Assembly (NCBI GenBank): GCA_947503005.1
Contig: CANNCA010000006.1
Span: 266,941 to 330,940, forward strand
Reading direction: 5' to 3'
DNA: 64,000 nucleotides
Origin: an uncultured Flavobacteriaceae bacterium
GTDB taxonomy: Bacteria > Bacteroidota > Bacteroidia > Flavobacteriales > Flavobacteriaceae
Of the stretch, positions 34,248 to 43,340 are shown piece by piece. Position 1 is the stretch's first letter; every line of letters starts with the position of its first letter. The notes under the pieces were generated by a model. That model did not search any database and had not been told where the DNA came from. It saw only the letters and a program-made list of their open reading frames with translations. The position numbers and the translations under genes were made by a program.

Positions 34248-35918
34248 ATGAAAAAACAGTTTATAAAAGTTGTACTTTCTTGTGCAGTTATAGCGGGAGG
34301 TTTTACGGTTACCAGCTGTAAAAATTCTTCTTCTGGTTCCAAAAATGTCTCGAGAGCTACAGGCTGGAAAATAAATGCCAAAGAAGGTGGCTTTCAATAC
34401 AATACCGATTTTAAGGAGCAAGAAACCGCTCCCGGTCTGGTATTTGTTGAAGGTGGAACTTTCACAAAGGGTAAGGTGCAAGATGATGTGATGCATGATT
34501 GGAACAACACCCCGACTTCGCAGCATGTTCAGTCGTTTTATATGGACGAAACTGAAGTAACCAATGTGATGTATTTAGAATACCTTGACTACTTGAAGAG
34601 TGTATATCCTCCAGAGAATCCACAATACTCAAACATTTACACAGGTGCTTTGCCGGATACATTAGTTTGGAGAAATCGATTGGGATTCAATGAAACAATG
34701 ACCAACAACTATTTACGTCATCCGGCCTATGCCGAATATCCGGTCGTCGGTGTAAATTGGATTCAAGCGACTCAATTTGCCGAATGGAGAACCGATCGCG
34801 TGAACGAGGTAATGTTGGAAAGAGAAGGGTACTTATCACAAGATGCGAAATACCAAGCGGCAAGTGGTGAAGTTGCAGGTACTTTCAGTACCGAAGCCTA
34901 TTTGAACAGACCAGAATCAGTATATAATGGTCAAATCGATTCATTACAAGGAAAAGCTAAAAAAGATAGTGTCAACACCTTTGCAAAAAGAAGTAGCGGT
35001 GTCATAATGCCTGAATATAGGTTACCAACAGAAACCGAGTGGGAATATGCCGCTCAAGCCAACCAAGGCAGTCGTGAGTACAATAACTACAGAGGTAGAA
35101 AAAAATACCCTTGGGAAGGTGATTATACAAGAAACGGACAACGCGTTGGACGTGGAGATCAACTGGCCAACTTCAAACAAGGAAAAGGTGATTACGGCGG
35201 AATTGCCGGATGGTCCGATGATGGTGCTGATATTACGGCTCAAGTAATGTCATACAAGCCAAACGATCTTGGTCTATATGATATGGCCGGTAATGTTGCC
35301 GAATGGGTAGCCGATGTATATCGCCCCATAGTTGATGACGAAGTAAGTGATTTCAACTATTATAGAGGTAACATTTACATGAAAACTGCAATTGGTGAAG
35401 ATGGCAAAGTAAACATACTAAGAGATTCAGTAGTTTATGACACCTTGCCAAATGGCAAAGTAGTGGCCGTAAACCTTCCAGGAGAGATTAAAATGGTTCC
35501 GGTTGATGAAAACGAAACCTATCTAAGAACCAACTTCGACTCAAGTGATAATAGAGGTTACAGAGATGGTGATGCTGGCTCTTCAAGATTCTTCAACCAG
35601 TTCAGTGATGAAGACGACCCAGAGAGTGCAAGAAAAATGTATGATTCACCAAAGCATAAAGTAGAGCGAGATTCTGCTGGCAAAATTAGCCGTCAATACG
35701 ACAAATCAAACAATAGAACGACCTTAATCAATGATGAAGTTCGAGTCTTCAAAGGTGGTTCATGGAGAGACAGAGCCTACTGGTTAGACCCTGCTCAACG
35801 TAGATATTTGCCACAATATATGGCAACCGACTATATCGGTTTCAGATGTGCGATGTCTAGAGTTGGTTCTAAGTCAAAAACAAAGAACAAGACTCCTAGA
35901 GGTAAGAAAGCAAAATAA
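34248..35918 (+). CDS. gldJ: Gliding motility lipoprotein GldJ
   Basis: A 556-residue lipoprotein; the signal MKKQFIKVVLSCAVIAGG ends before TVTSCKNSS (lipidated Cys24). The rest is an SUMF1/formylglycine-generating-enzyme-like fold used structurally: PGLVFVEGGTFTKGKV, YMDETEVTNVMYLEYLDYLK, YRLPTETEWEYAAQA, LGLYDMAGNVAEWVADVY, VFKGGSWRDRAYWLDP, and IGFRCAMSRVG. GldJ is required for gliding and T9SS function in Flavobacterium johnsoniae and stabilises GldK. A basic tail (SKTKNKTPRGKKAK) closes the protein. It is followed by a terminator and murF, a conserved flavobacterial order. Confidence 0.95.
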   Translation: MKKQFIKVVLSCAVIAGGFTVTSCKNSSSGSKNVSRATGWKINAKEGGFQYNTDFKEQETAPGLVFVEGGTFTKGKVQDDVMHDWNNTPTSQHVQSFYMDETEVTNVMYLEYLDYLKSVYPPENPQYSNIYTGALPDTLVWRNRLGFNETMTNNYLRHPAYAEYPVVGVNWIQATQFAEWRTDRVNEVMLEREGYLSQDAKYQAASGEVAGTFSTEAYLNRPESVYNGQIDSLQGKAKKDSVNTFAKRSSGVIMPEYRLPTETEWEYAAQANQGSREYNNYRGRKKYPWEGDYTRNGQRVGRGDQLANFKQGKGDYGGIAGWSDDGADITAQVMSYKPNDLGLYDMAGNVAEWVADVYRPIVDDEVSDFNYYRGNIYMKTAIGEDGKVNILRDSVVYDTLPNGKVVAVNLPGEIKMVPVDENETYLRTNFDSSDNRGYRDGDAGSSRFFNQFSDEDDPESARKMYDSPKHKVERDSAGKISRQYDKSNNRTTLINDEVRVFKGGSWRDRAYWLDPAQRRYLPQYMATDYIGFRCAMSRVGSKSKTKNKTPRGKKAK

Positions 35919-35941
35919 TTAATTGCTATACAAAGATCAAT

Positions 35942-35971
35942 AAGCCCTGACAATACTGTCGGGGCTTTTTT
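35942..35971 (+). terminator. Terminator of gldJ
   Basis: The stem AGCCCTGACA/TGTCGGGGCT (one G-T pair, 4-nt loop) is followed by a run of T, 24 bp after the gldJ stop. Confidence 0.85.
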
Positions 35972-35973
35972 TA

Positions 35974-35981
35974 TACTTTTG
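35974..35981 (+). promoter_or_regulatory. -7 promoter box directly before murF
   Basis: TACTTTTG is a full match to TAnnTTTG and ends 5 nt before the murF ATG. If used, transcription would begin at about the start codon, giving a leaderless mRNA. The -33 position would fall inside the gldJ terminator stem. Confidence 0.4.
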
Positions 35982-35986
35982 CTCTT

Positions 35987-37264
35987 ATGGATATAGCACA
36001 ACTGCATCAGTTATTTTTAGCGCACCCAAAGGTCTCAACCGACACACGAAAAATTACTAAAAACTGTATCTTTTTTGCCCTGAAAGGAGATAATTTCAAT
36101 GGCAATACCTATGCTTTGGAAGCGATCGAAAAAGGAGCTTCGTATTCGGTTATCGATCAGGCGGAATTCAATTCTTCGGACAATCATATTTTGGTTGATA
36201 ATGTCTTGTCCACGCTACAGCAATTGTCCACCTATCATCGAAATCATTGCAAGGCCAAAGTGATTGGCTTGACTGGTAGCAATGGCAAGACCACTACCAA
36301 AGAACTTATCAACGAGGTGCTGTCAAAAAAATACAAGACAATTGCAACACAAGGTAATCTCAACAACCATATCGGAGTTCCATTGACACTCCTATCGATA
36401 AAAGAAGATACGGAAATAGCGATTGTGGAAATGGGCGCAAATCATCAAAAAGAAATCGCATTTCTATGTTCAATTGCACAACCTGATTTTGGCTATATCA
36501 CCAATTTTGGCAAGGCGCATTTAGAAGGGTTTGGTGGTGTGGAAGGGGTTATCAAAGGGAAAAGCGAATTATATAACTATCTGCTAGCTAACAAAAAATC
36601 TGTTTTTTTGAACGCCGATGACCCGGTTCAATTGAAGAAACTCGGAGGATATATTAAGAAGTTCGGGTTTAGCACGCATAACCCCCAATACTATCAAATC
36701 GAATTTGTTGGTGCAAATCCCTATGTAGAAATCAAAGTAGAAGACAACATCATAAACTCTCAACTTGTAGGAAGTTATAATTTCACTAACTGCGCAGCGG
36801 CCATAGTAATGGGGAAATATTTCAATGTACCGATAATGGATATCAAAAGTGCTATTGAAGGCTATTTACCGAAGAACAATCGCTCTCAAATTATCAAAAA
36901 GAACGGTCATCATATAATTCTTGACGCTTACAATGCCAACCCAACAAGCATGAAAGCAGCACTTGAAAATTTCAAAACTATGAATGGTGCAAAAAAAATT
37001 GCTTTTTTGGGTGATATGTTCGAGCTTGGTAATACCGCTTCCATAGAGCACCAGAATATTGCAGATTTAGCAGACCAAATGGGATTCACAAATGTTTTTT
37101 TGATTGGCGAAAACTTTAATGCCGTTAGCACCTCTCTTAAAACTTTCAAATCTTTTGAAGCTATTGCAGACTACCTTAAAGATCACCCTTTGGGAGAAAA
37201 AAGCAATTTACTTATTAAAGGATCTCGCGGAATGGCATTGGAGCGATTGCTAGACCATCTCTAA
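35987..37264 (+). CDS. murF: UDP-MurNAc-tripeptide-D-alanyl-D-alanine ligase
   Basis: A 425-residue Mur ligase adding D-Ala-D-Ala to the peptidoglycan precursor. Domains: an N-terminal uridine-binding region (STDTRKITKNCIFFALKGDN), the ATP-binding P-loop in VIGLTGSNGKTTTKELINEV, AIVEMGANHQKEIAFLCSIA, LVGSYNFTNCAAAIVMGKYF, and the C-terminal ILDAYNANPTSMKAALENF. Length is slightly below the ~450 of E. coli MurF, as usual in Bacteroidota. tRNA-Val lies immediately beyond on the other strand. Confidence 0.96.
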   Translation: MDIAQLHQLFLAHPKVSTDTRKITKNCIFFALKGDNFNGNTYALEAIEKGASYSVIDQAEFNSSDNHILVDNVLSTLQQLSTYHRNHCKAKVIGLTGSNGKTTTKELINEVLSKKYKTIATQGNLNNHIGVPLTLLSIKEDTEIAIVEMGANHQKEIAFLCSIAQPDFGYITNFGKAHLEGFGGVEGVIKGKSELYNYLLANKKSVFLNADDPVQLKKLGGYIKKFGFSTHNPQYYQIEFVGANPYVEIKVEDNIINSQLVGSYNFTNCAAAIVMGKYFNVPIMDIKSAIEGYLPKNNRSQIIKKNGHHIILDAYNANPTSMKAALENFKTMNGAKKIAFLGDMFELGNTASIEHQNIADLADQMGFTNVFLIGENFNAVSTSLKTFKSFEAIADYLKDHPLGEKSNLLIKGSRGMALERLLDHL

Positions 37265-37273
37265 ACTAGAAAG

Positions 37274-37348
37274 TGGGATATACTGGATTCGAACCAGTGA
37301 CCTCTGCCCTGTCAAGGCAGCGCTCTAAACCAACTGAGCTAATATCCC
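37274..37348 (-). tRNA. tRNA-Val (anticodon GAC)
   Basis: A 75-nt cloverleaf on the minus strand. The acceptor is GGGATAT paired with ATATCCC, the D arm GCTC/GAGC, the anticodon stem CTGCC/GGCAG with loop TTGACAG, and the T arm ACTGG-TTCGAAT-CCAGT; the discriminator is A and CCA is not encoded. The anticodon GAC reads GUC and GUU, valine. All stems pair without mismatch. Confidence 0.93.
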
Positions 37349-37550
37349 ATGAAGTAGCCAGCAAATGTAAAACATATTTTGATATACTTATAACTTATAA
37401 GCAATCACGACTTAAACTTTGTTATTCCAAAAGACTCGTCTATTTTAGAAAAGTCCCTGAAATAATAGGTCAAATGGGTATAGAGACGGCAGATATGGCC
37501 CAACACTTCTTAATTCTAAAGTAATACGGGAAAAAAATGTATTTTTAAGG

Positions 37551-40500
37551 ATGTTTGCTAACAGGATGATGAGAATTTCAAGAACTATCGCTTTTATTAC
37601 TTGCATACTGGCTCTTTCGTGCGGACCAAACATGCCGGACGAAGTAGAAGTTGCCTACAGTAATCTTCCTGAAACGATTGACTTCAACTTACATGTAAAA
37701 CCAATTCTATCAGATCGTTGTTTTAACTGTCACGGACCCGATGAAAATACTAGAAAGGCAGGACTTCGCCTTGATCGAGAGAAAGAGGCATTTGCAAAAT
37801 TGGAAAGTGGCGCACGTGCCTTTGTTTCCAATAAACCAGGCAGTAGTGCCAGTGTTCATCGAATTTTGAGCGAGGATCCCGAAATTCAAATGCCGCCGCC
37901 CGAAGCAAATTTGTCACTATCCGCCACAGAAAAGGCAATGATTATTAAATGGATAGAACAAGGCGCAGAATGGAAAAGGCATTGGGCTTTTGTAAAACCG
38001 GAGAAACTCAAACCCCAAAATCCTTTAAAGGAATCATGGGTTAGCTACAACGAGGTTGATAGTTTTGTACAACAAAAACTTACACAGAATGGTTTTGAAC
38101 CTTCACCAGAGGCGGATAAAGAGCGACTACTAAGGAGGGTTTCCATGGATTTAACAGGTCTACCCCCAACAATACATGAGCTTGATTCGTTTTTGAATGA
38201 TAAAAATCCTAATGCTTACGAAAAAGTTGTTGATCGATTACTTGAGTCAGATGCCATTGCAGAACGCCTTGCAGTTGATTGGATGGACATTGCGCGCTAC
38301 GCCGATTCACATGGGCTGCACGCAGATGGTTGGCGTCTCATGTGGCCATGGCGTGATTGGGTCATCAATGCTTTCAAAAACAATATGCCTTACGACCAGT
38401 TCGTGACTTGGCAATTGGCCGGTGATCTGTTTCCCGATGCAACTAAGGAACAAAAACTGGCCACGGCATTTAATCGAAACCACCCTATGACGGCTGAAGG
38501 CGGAGCGATTGAGGAAGAGTTTCGCCTGAATTATGTATGGGACCGGGCAGAAACCGTAGGCACGGCCTTAATGGGACTAACCGTAGCCTGTGCGAGATGC
38601 CACGACCACAAATTCGACCCTATTTCTCAAAAAGATTATTACCAATTGACCGCCTTCTTCAATAATGTAAAGGAGTTAGGCATGACCGGAGACGATGGTA
38701 ACTACGGTCCGATGCTAGCATTACCCGATGACGAGACCAAGGGCAAATTAAAAGGTGTTGAAAAATCCATCAACGAAAAGGAAAGGCAGTTACAGCTGAC
38801 AAAAAAGGAGTTGGCAGATTTAGAGACGTATATTGCCAGGCTACCCTCAGAAGCTATTAAGAAAGGACTATTGGGTCACTATCCTTTTGAGAAAGCAGTT
38901 CAACGAGGTAATAAATACTTTGTGGACAATACCGCCAATGCAACGTCTTTCAAAGCCCCAGATATCGTAGAAGGCAAAAAAGGAAATGCCCTTGTTTTTA
39001 CTGGTGAATATGACGAGGTCTATTTAAACAACATTCCCAATTTCGAATGGACGGATGCTTTTTCTGCTAGCCTCTGGATGAATACATCCAAACGTGAAAA
39101 ACTGAAAACCCAAACGTTATTGGGTACTTCTGGAGAAAAAAATAGCTTTTGGAGGGGATGGGATTTTTATCTGGACAGCCTAAATTATTTAAATGCTCGA
39201 TTGATACATTCATTACCCCATAATTACATCCATGTGAAATCTAAAGATTCCATCAAAACAAATGAATGGAGACATGTGGCTTTTGCATACGATGGTTCTG
39301 GTAAGGCAAAAGGGATATCGTTATATATTGACGGAAAGGAAGTAGACACCGAAGTAGGCTTCGATAATCTCTATAAGTCCATTAAAACAGTGCGTTCCGC
39401 AATTCACACAGTGTATACACAGCCAGTAAAGGTTGCAAAGAGTTATAGAGCTTTTACAGGAGAATACGGCATATTCAAAGGAGCTATTGATGATGTTCGG
39501 ATGTATTCCAAAAAACTGACCCCATTGGAAGTTTCACTAATCGCTGAACCTGAAAAATCTAAGGAACTACCTGAAAAAGAATTGATTGTCAATTATCAAA
39601 TCAATCAGTCACCCGAGGTTCGGAAAATAGAAAAGGAACTAAAAGAACTTAGAGCAAATTGGCTTGAATTGATGCTACCTGTCATGGAAGTCATGGTTAT
39701 GGAAGAAATGCCTAAAAACAGACAAGCTTATGCCTACAATCGAGGTGACTACACACAACCACTATACGAGGTTGGTGCAAATACGCCAGAGGTACTTCCT
39801 GATTTTCCAAAAGAATATCCGAGAAACAGATTAGGATTGGCCAAATGGCTTTTTTCCAAAGACAACCCGTTAACCGCAAGGGTTACCGTGAACCGCTATT
39901 GGCAAATGCTCTTTGGAAAGGGTTTGGTAAGTACTCCGCACGATTTTGGCGTACAAGGTTCTTTGCCTAGTCATCCCGAACTAATTGATTGGCTGGCCGT
40001 TGATTTTATGGAATCGGGTTGGGACGTGAAAACACTTCTCAAAACCATGGTCATGTCACATACCTACCGTCAATCTTCACAAGTTTCATCTGAACTCCGT
40101 GAGAAAGACCCGAACAATATTTATTTGGCAAGAAGTAACAGCTACCGTCTACCGGCAGAAATGATCCGTGACAATGCCTTAGCGGCAAGCGGACTTTTGG
40201 TTCAAAAATTGGGTGGAGAAAGTGTAAAACCCTATCAACCGGGTAATTTATGGGAAGAAAAAAATACCTTTTCCCATCAATTATTGTCTTATAAAGAATC
40301 AAAAGGTGATGGTCTTTACCGACGAGGTCTTTATACCTTTGTAAGACGCAACTCGCCCCATCCGGCCATGACCGCCTTTGACGCTCCCAATAGGGAGATT
40401 TGTACAGTTACCCGTGAAAATACGAATACCCCAATGCAAGCATTAGTCTTAATGAACGATACCGAATTCGTAGAGGCCTCAAAAGTTCTAGCGGAACGAA

Positions 40501-40775
40501 TGCAAAAAGAAGGTGGTGACACTCTTGACGACCAAATTGCTTACGGGTTTCGCCTTTCAATAAGTCGTCATCCTAGAGAAGAAGAAAAGGCCATTTTTAG
40601 GAAAATTTTTCAGCAACAACAAAATCGATTTAATGAAGATCCTAAGGAGGCCAATGAATTGTTATCCGTAGGAAAAAAACAGATAGACAGTGGTTTGAAC
40701 AAAGTTAAAATGGCAGCTTTGACAATGGTCGCCAATACGATGCTGAACCATGACGAAGCTTATATGAAACGATAG
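37551..40775 (+). CDS. PSD1-type cytochrome-c-domain protein (DUF1549, LamG-like insert, DUF1553)
   Basis: A 1074-residue envelope protein. The N-terminus is a lipoprotein signal, ITCILALSC (Cys24); ATGs at 37566 and 37569 are alternative starts. Next comes a planctomycete-type cytochrome c domain with haem motif CFNCH (57-61) and a possible axial Met in IQMPPP. A DUF1549 region (~165-380) includes RRVSMDLTGLPPTIHELD and a second CxxCH, CARCH (347-351). A LamG/concanavalin-like beta domain (~435-650) binds polymers in other proteins. DUF1553 (~770-1040) contains NPLTARVTVNRYWQMLFGKG and NTPMQALVLMND. The biochemical role is unknown. It heads a five-gene cluster, with a 3-bp gap to the next gene. 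Confidence 0.9.
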   Translation: MFANRMMRISRTIAFITCILALSCGPNMPDEVEVAYSNLPETIDFNLHVKPILSDRCFNCHGPDENTRKAGLRLDREKEAFAKLESGARAFVSNKPGSSASVHRILSEDPEIQMPPPEANLSLSATEKAMIIKWIEQGAEWKRHWAFVKPEKLKPQNPLKESWVSYNEVDSFVQQKLTQNGFEPSPEADKERLLRRVSMDLTGLPPTIHELDSFLNDKNPNAYEKVVDRLLESDAIAERLAVDWMDIARYADSHGLHADGWRLMWPWRDWVINAFKNNMPYDQFVTWQLAGDLFPDATKEQKLATAFNRNHPMTAEGGAIEEEFRLNYVWDRAETVGTALMGLTVACARCHDHKFDPISQKDYYQLTAFFNNVKELGMTGDDGNYGPMLALPDDETKGKLKGVEKSINEKERQLQLTKKELADLETYIARLPSEAIKKGLLGHYPFEKAVQRGNKYFVDNTANATSFKAPDIVEGKKGNALVFTGEYDEVYLNNIPNFEWTDAFSASLWMNTSKREKLKTQTLLGTSGEKNSFWRGWDFYLDSLNYLNARLIHSLPHNYIHVKSKDSIKTNEWRHVAFAYDGSGKAKGISLYIDGKEVDTEVGFDNLYKSIKTVRSAIHTVYTQPVKVAKSYRAFTGEYGIFKGAIDDVRMYSKKLTPLEVSLIAEPEKSKELPEKELIVNYQINQSPEVRKIEKELKELRANWLELMLPVMEVMVMEEMPKNRQAYAYNRGDYTQPLYEVGANTPEVLPDFPKEYPRNRLGLAKWLFSKDNPLTARVTVNRYWQMLFGKGLVSTPHDFGVQGSLPSHPELIDWLAVDFMESGWDVKTLLKTMVMSHTYRQSSQVSSELREKDPNNIYLARSNSYRLPAEMIRDNALAASGLLVQKLGGESVKPYQPGNLWEEKNTFSHQLLSYKESKGDGLYRRGLYTFVRRNSPHPAMTAFDAPNREICTVTRENTNTPMQALVLMNDTEFVEASKVLAERMQKEGGDTLDDQIAYGFRLSISRHPREEEKAIFRKIFQQQQNRFNEDPKEANELLSVGKKQIDSGLNKVKMAALTMVANTMLNHDEAYMKR

Positions 40776-40778
40776 ACT

Positions 40779-42245
40779 ATGTGTACCCACAACCATAAAA
40801 AGAATTACACAAGAAGAGATTTCTTAACCAAGACCACTCTGGGCATGGGTGCTCTTACCATGGGTTCAATGATAGACCCAATGAGTCTTTTTGGAAAGGA
40901 CCAAGCAATTGGCGGCATGCCAAAACTTGGTAAAGGTGGCGTTTTAGGGCAACCTCATTTCCCTGCAAAAGTTAAGCGGGTTATCTATTTGTTTCAGAGT
41001 GGTGCACCTTCACAAATAGATTTATTTGACCATAAGCCACTTCTTAACAAATTAAACGGCCAAGACCTACCCGAAAGCGTTCAGCAAGGACAACGACTTA
41101 CAGGAATGTCATCAGGGCAAGCCACCCTCCCTATTGCCGGCTCACCATTTACCTTCAAACAACATGGAGATAGCGGTGCCCTAATGAGTGACCTCATGCC
41201 ACATACTGCGAAAATAGTCGATGACCTCTGCTTCATCAAATCCATGTATACCGAAGCCATCAACCATGATCCTGCCGTTACATTTTTTCAGACGGGTTCG
41301 CAACTTCCCGGAAGGCCTTCTATCGGGTCTTGGGTAAGTTACGGATTGGGCACGGACAATAAAAACCTTCCTGAATTTGTGGTCTTGGTTACCAAAGACA
41401 AATTCGGGCAACCGTTATATTCTAGAAGCTGGGGCAACGGATTTCTTCCTTCACAACATCAAGGAGTGCAGTTCAGGGCCGGAAAAGACCCAGTTCTCTA
41501 TTTGACCAATCCGCCGGGAATAGATGGTAAAAGCAGGCGCGCACAATTGGATCAATTACAACGTCTAGAAAAAATCAACCATGATGATTTAGGCGACCCG
41601 GAGATTTTAGCTAGGATGGCGCAATATGAAATGGCCTTCCGTATGCAGACCTCAGTTCCAGAAATTATGGATACTTCGGACGAGTCTGAATACATTTATG
41701 ACATGTATGGGGAAGACAGTAGAAAACCAGGTACTTTTGCCGCCAATTGCATACTTGCAAGGCGTCTTGCCGAGCGTGACGTGAAGTTCATTCAACTCTA
41801 CCATCAAGGTTGGGATCAGCATGGAAATTTACCCAATGCGATAAAAGTGCAATGTAAAGAAACCGACCAAGCTACCGCAGCTTTAATTACAGACCTAAAA
41901 CAACGCGGTATGCTTGAAGATACCCTGGTCATTTGGGGAGGGGAATTTGGTCGTACCAACTATTCACAAGGACAATTGACCGACACCAATTTCGGACGTG
42001 ACCACCACCCAAAATGTTTTACAATCTTCATGGCGGGTGCTGGTATCAAAAAGGGATTTACGCTAGGCGCAACTGACGATTTTGGCTACAATGTTGTTCA
42101 AAGACCAGTACATGTGCATGATTTTCAAGCTACCTTGATGCATCTTCTTGGCGTTGATCATGAAAGACTAAACTTTAAGTTTCAAGGTAGACGCTATCGT
42201 CTTACGGATGTTCATGGGGAAGTAGTAAAAGAAATATTATCCTAA
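40779..42245 (+). CDS. DUF1501 protein with Tat-type signal
   Basis: A 488-residue protein. Its N-terminus has a twin-arginine-like signal, YTRRDFLTKTTLGMGALTMG. The body carries DUF1501 features of the alkaline phosphatase/sulfatase superfamily: VKRVIYLFQSGAPSQIDLFD, GRPSIGSWVSYGLG, KFIQLYHQGWDQHGNLP, LVIWGGEFGRTNYSQG and GRDHHPKCFTIFMAGAGIKK. The conserved Asp and His residues could bind metal, but no substrate is known for the family. Tat export suggests it folds, perhaps with a cofactor, before crossing to the periplasm. DUF1501 genes regularly pair with PSD1 cytochrome genes, as here. Confidence 0.9.
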   Translation: MCTHNHKKNYTRRDFLTKTTLGMGALTMGSMIDPMSLFGKDQAIGGMPKLGKGGVLGQPHFPAKVKRVIYLFQSGAPSQIDLFDHKPLLNKLNGQDLPESVQQGQRLTGMSSGQATLPIAGSPFTFKQHGDSGALMSDLMPHTAKIVDDLCFIKSMYTEAINHDPAVTFFQTGSQLPGRPSIGSWVSYGLGTDNKNLPEFVVLVTKDKFGQPLYSRSWGNGFLPSQHQGVQFRAGKDPVLYLTNPPGIDGKSRRAQLDQLQRLEKINHDDLGDPEILARMAQYEMAFRMQTSVPEIMDTSDESEYIYDMYGEDSRKPGTFAANCILARRLAERDVKFIQLYHQGWDQHGNLPNAIKVQCKETDQATAALITDLKQRGMLEDTLVIWGGEFGRTNYSQGQLTDTNFGRDHHPKCFTIFMAGAGIKKGFTLGATDDFGYNVVQRPVHVHDFQATLMHLLGVDHERLNFKFQGRRYRLTDVHGEVVKEILS

Positions 42246-42268
42246 AAATTGACAAAAATATAGTGATT

Positions 42269-43324
42269 ATGAAATCCAATACAAGAAGAATATTTATCAA
42301 GAAAACGCTGGCCGCAAGTGCTGCTGGTATTATTGTGCCCAACTATACCTTTGGCATTATCACGAAAAGAAGTGGTTCAAACGAGATTGTAGGGCATGGT
42401 GATTTTCAGTTTACCGTTGACAAAGAATGGGGCGTACAGGATCCTTCTAAAATTCCTGTGAACGATTGCCATGAAATGGTGCTTGACGATCAAGGTCGAA
42501 TTTTAATGACAACAACTGGGGCGGATAATGATAATATTTTGGTTTACGATAAATCGGGCAAAGTACTGGAATCTTGGGGAACCGAATTTCCGGGGGCACA
42601 TGGTCTGTCCATAATGGGCGAGGGTAGCGACCAATTTCTTTTCATCACCGATCCTGATTCACACAAAGTATGCAAAACTACTCTTAATGGAAAAATTCTG
42701 ATGACTCTTGAAAGACCAAAAGAGGTTACTGGTTATACCAGCAATGAGCAATTCAAACCGACAGAAACTGCTATACTACCAAATGGAGATTTTTACGTTG
42801 CGGATGGATATGGCGAAAACTTCATCATAAGGTACAATGCCAAAGGAGAGTATCTTTCTCATTTTGGCGGGAAAGGAAAAGGGGATGACAAGTTCAATTG
42901 TTGCCACGGGATTACCTTAGATACTAGGGATGAAGCAAATCCAACACTATTGATTACGTCTCGTGCCAGTCAAGAATTCAAACGTTTTTCTCTGGATGGT
43001 GAGCATTTGGAAACCATACCCCTTCCCGGATGTTCCATCTGCAGACCGGTTATTCATGGCGAAAACATATATTTCGCCGTAATTGTTACCAAAACTTGGG
43101 ACACCTGGGATGGCATGTTGGCCATACTGGACAAAAACAACAAGGTAATCTCCTTTCCCGGGGGCAGTTCACCAAACTATAGTAATGGTGTTTTAGACGA
43201 ACCTCTTTATGATGGAGACACCTTTAAAAACCCCCATGACGTTCTTGTTGATGATGATGGCAATCTATATGTTCCACAATGGGCATCGAATAAAACATAT
43301 CCGATAAAACTTAATAGAATTTAA
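42269..43324 (+). CDS. Exported six-bladed beta-propeller (NHL/PAL-like) protein
   Basis: A 351-residue protein from the ATG at 42269, preferred to a GTG two codons earlier. A Tat-like signal, NTRRIFIKKTLAASAAGIIV, precedes an NHL-type propeller. Histidines recur at equivalent places in successive blades: His68 (NDCHEM), His111 (GAHGLS), His213 (CCHGIT), His263 (VIHGEN) and His323 (NPHDVL). In the related peptidyl-alpha-hydroxyglycine lyase (PAL), such inner histidines bind Zn, so an enzymatic metal site is plausible. Function is unproven. It is the third gene of the cluster, 23 bp after the DUF1501 gene. Confidence 0.82.
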   Translation: MKSNTRRIFIKKTLAASAAGIIVPNYTFGIITKRSGSNEIVGHGDFQFTVDKEWGVQDPSKIPVNDCHEMVLDDQGRILMTTTGADNDNILVYDKSGKVLESWGTEFPGAHGLSIMGEGSDQFLFITDPDSHKVCKTTLNGKILMTLERPKEVTGYTSNEQFKPTETAILPNGDFYVADGYGENFIIRYNAKGEYLSHFGGKGKGDDKFNCCHGITLDTRDEANPTLLITSRASQEFKRFSLDGEHLETIPLPGCSICRPVIHGENIYFAVIVTKTWDTWDGMLAILDKNNKVISFPGGSSPNYSNGVLDEPLYDGDTFKNPHDVLVDDDGNLYVPQWASNKTYPIKLNRI

Positions 43325-43340
43325 AAAGTACATTCTTCGC

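Noticed and set aside
34248..35918. GldJ as the sulfatase-maturating formylglycine-generating enzyme
   Set aside because: It has the FGE-like fold, but its lipoprotein signal, insertions and position beside porV and murF identify GldJ, a structural gliding protein.
37273..37524. Plus-strand ORF of 83 codons over the tRNA-Val(GAC) gene
   Set aside because: Its N-terminal part is the antisense of the tRNA, a common artefact. The remainder has no protein character.
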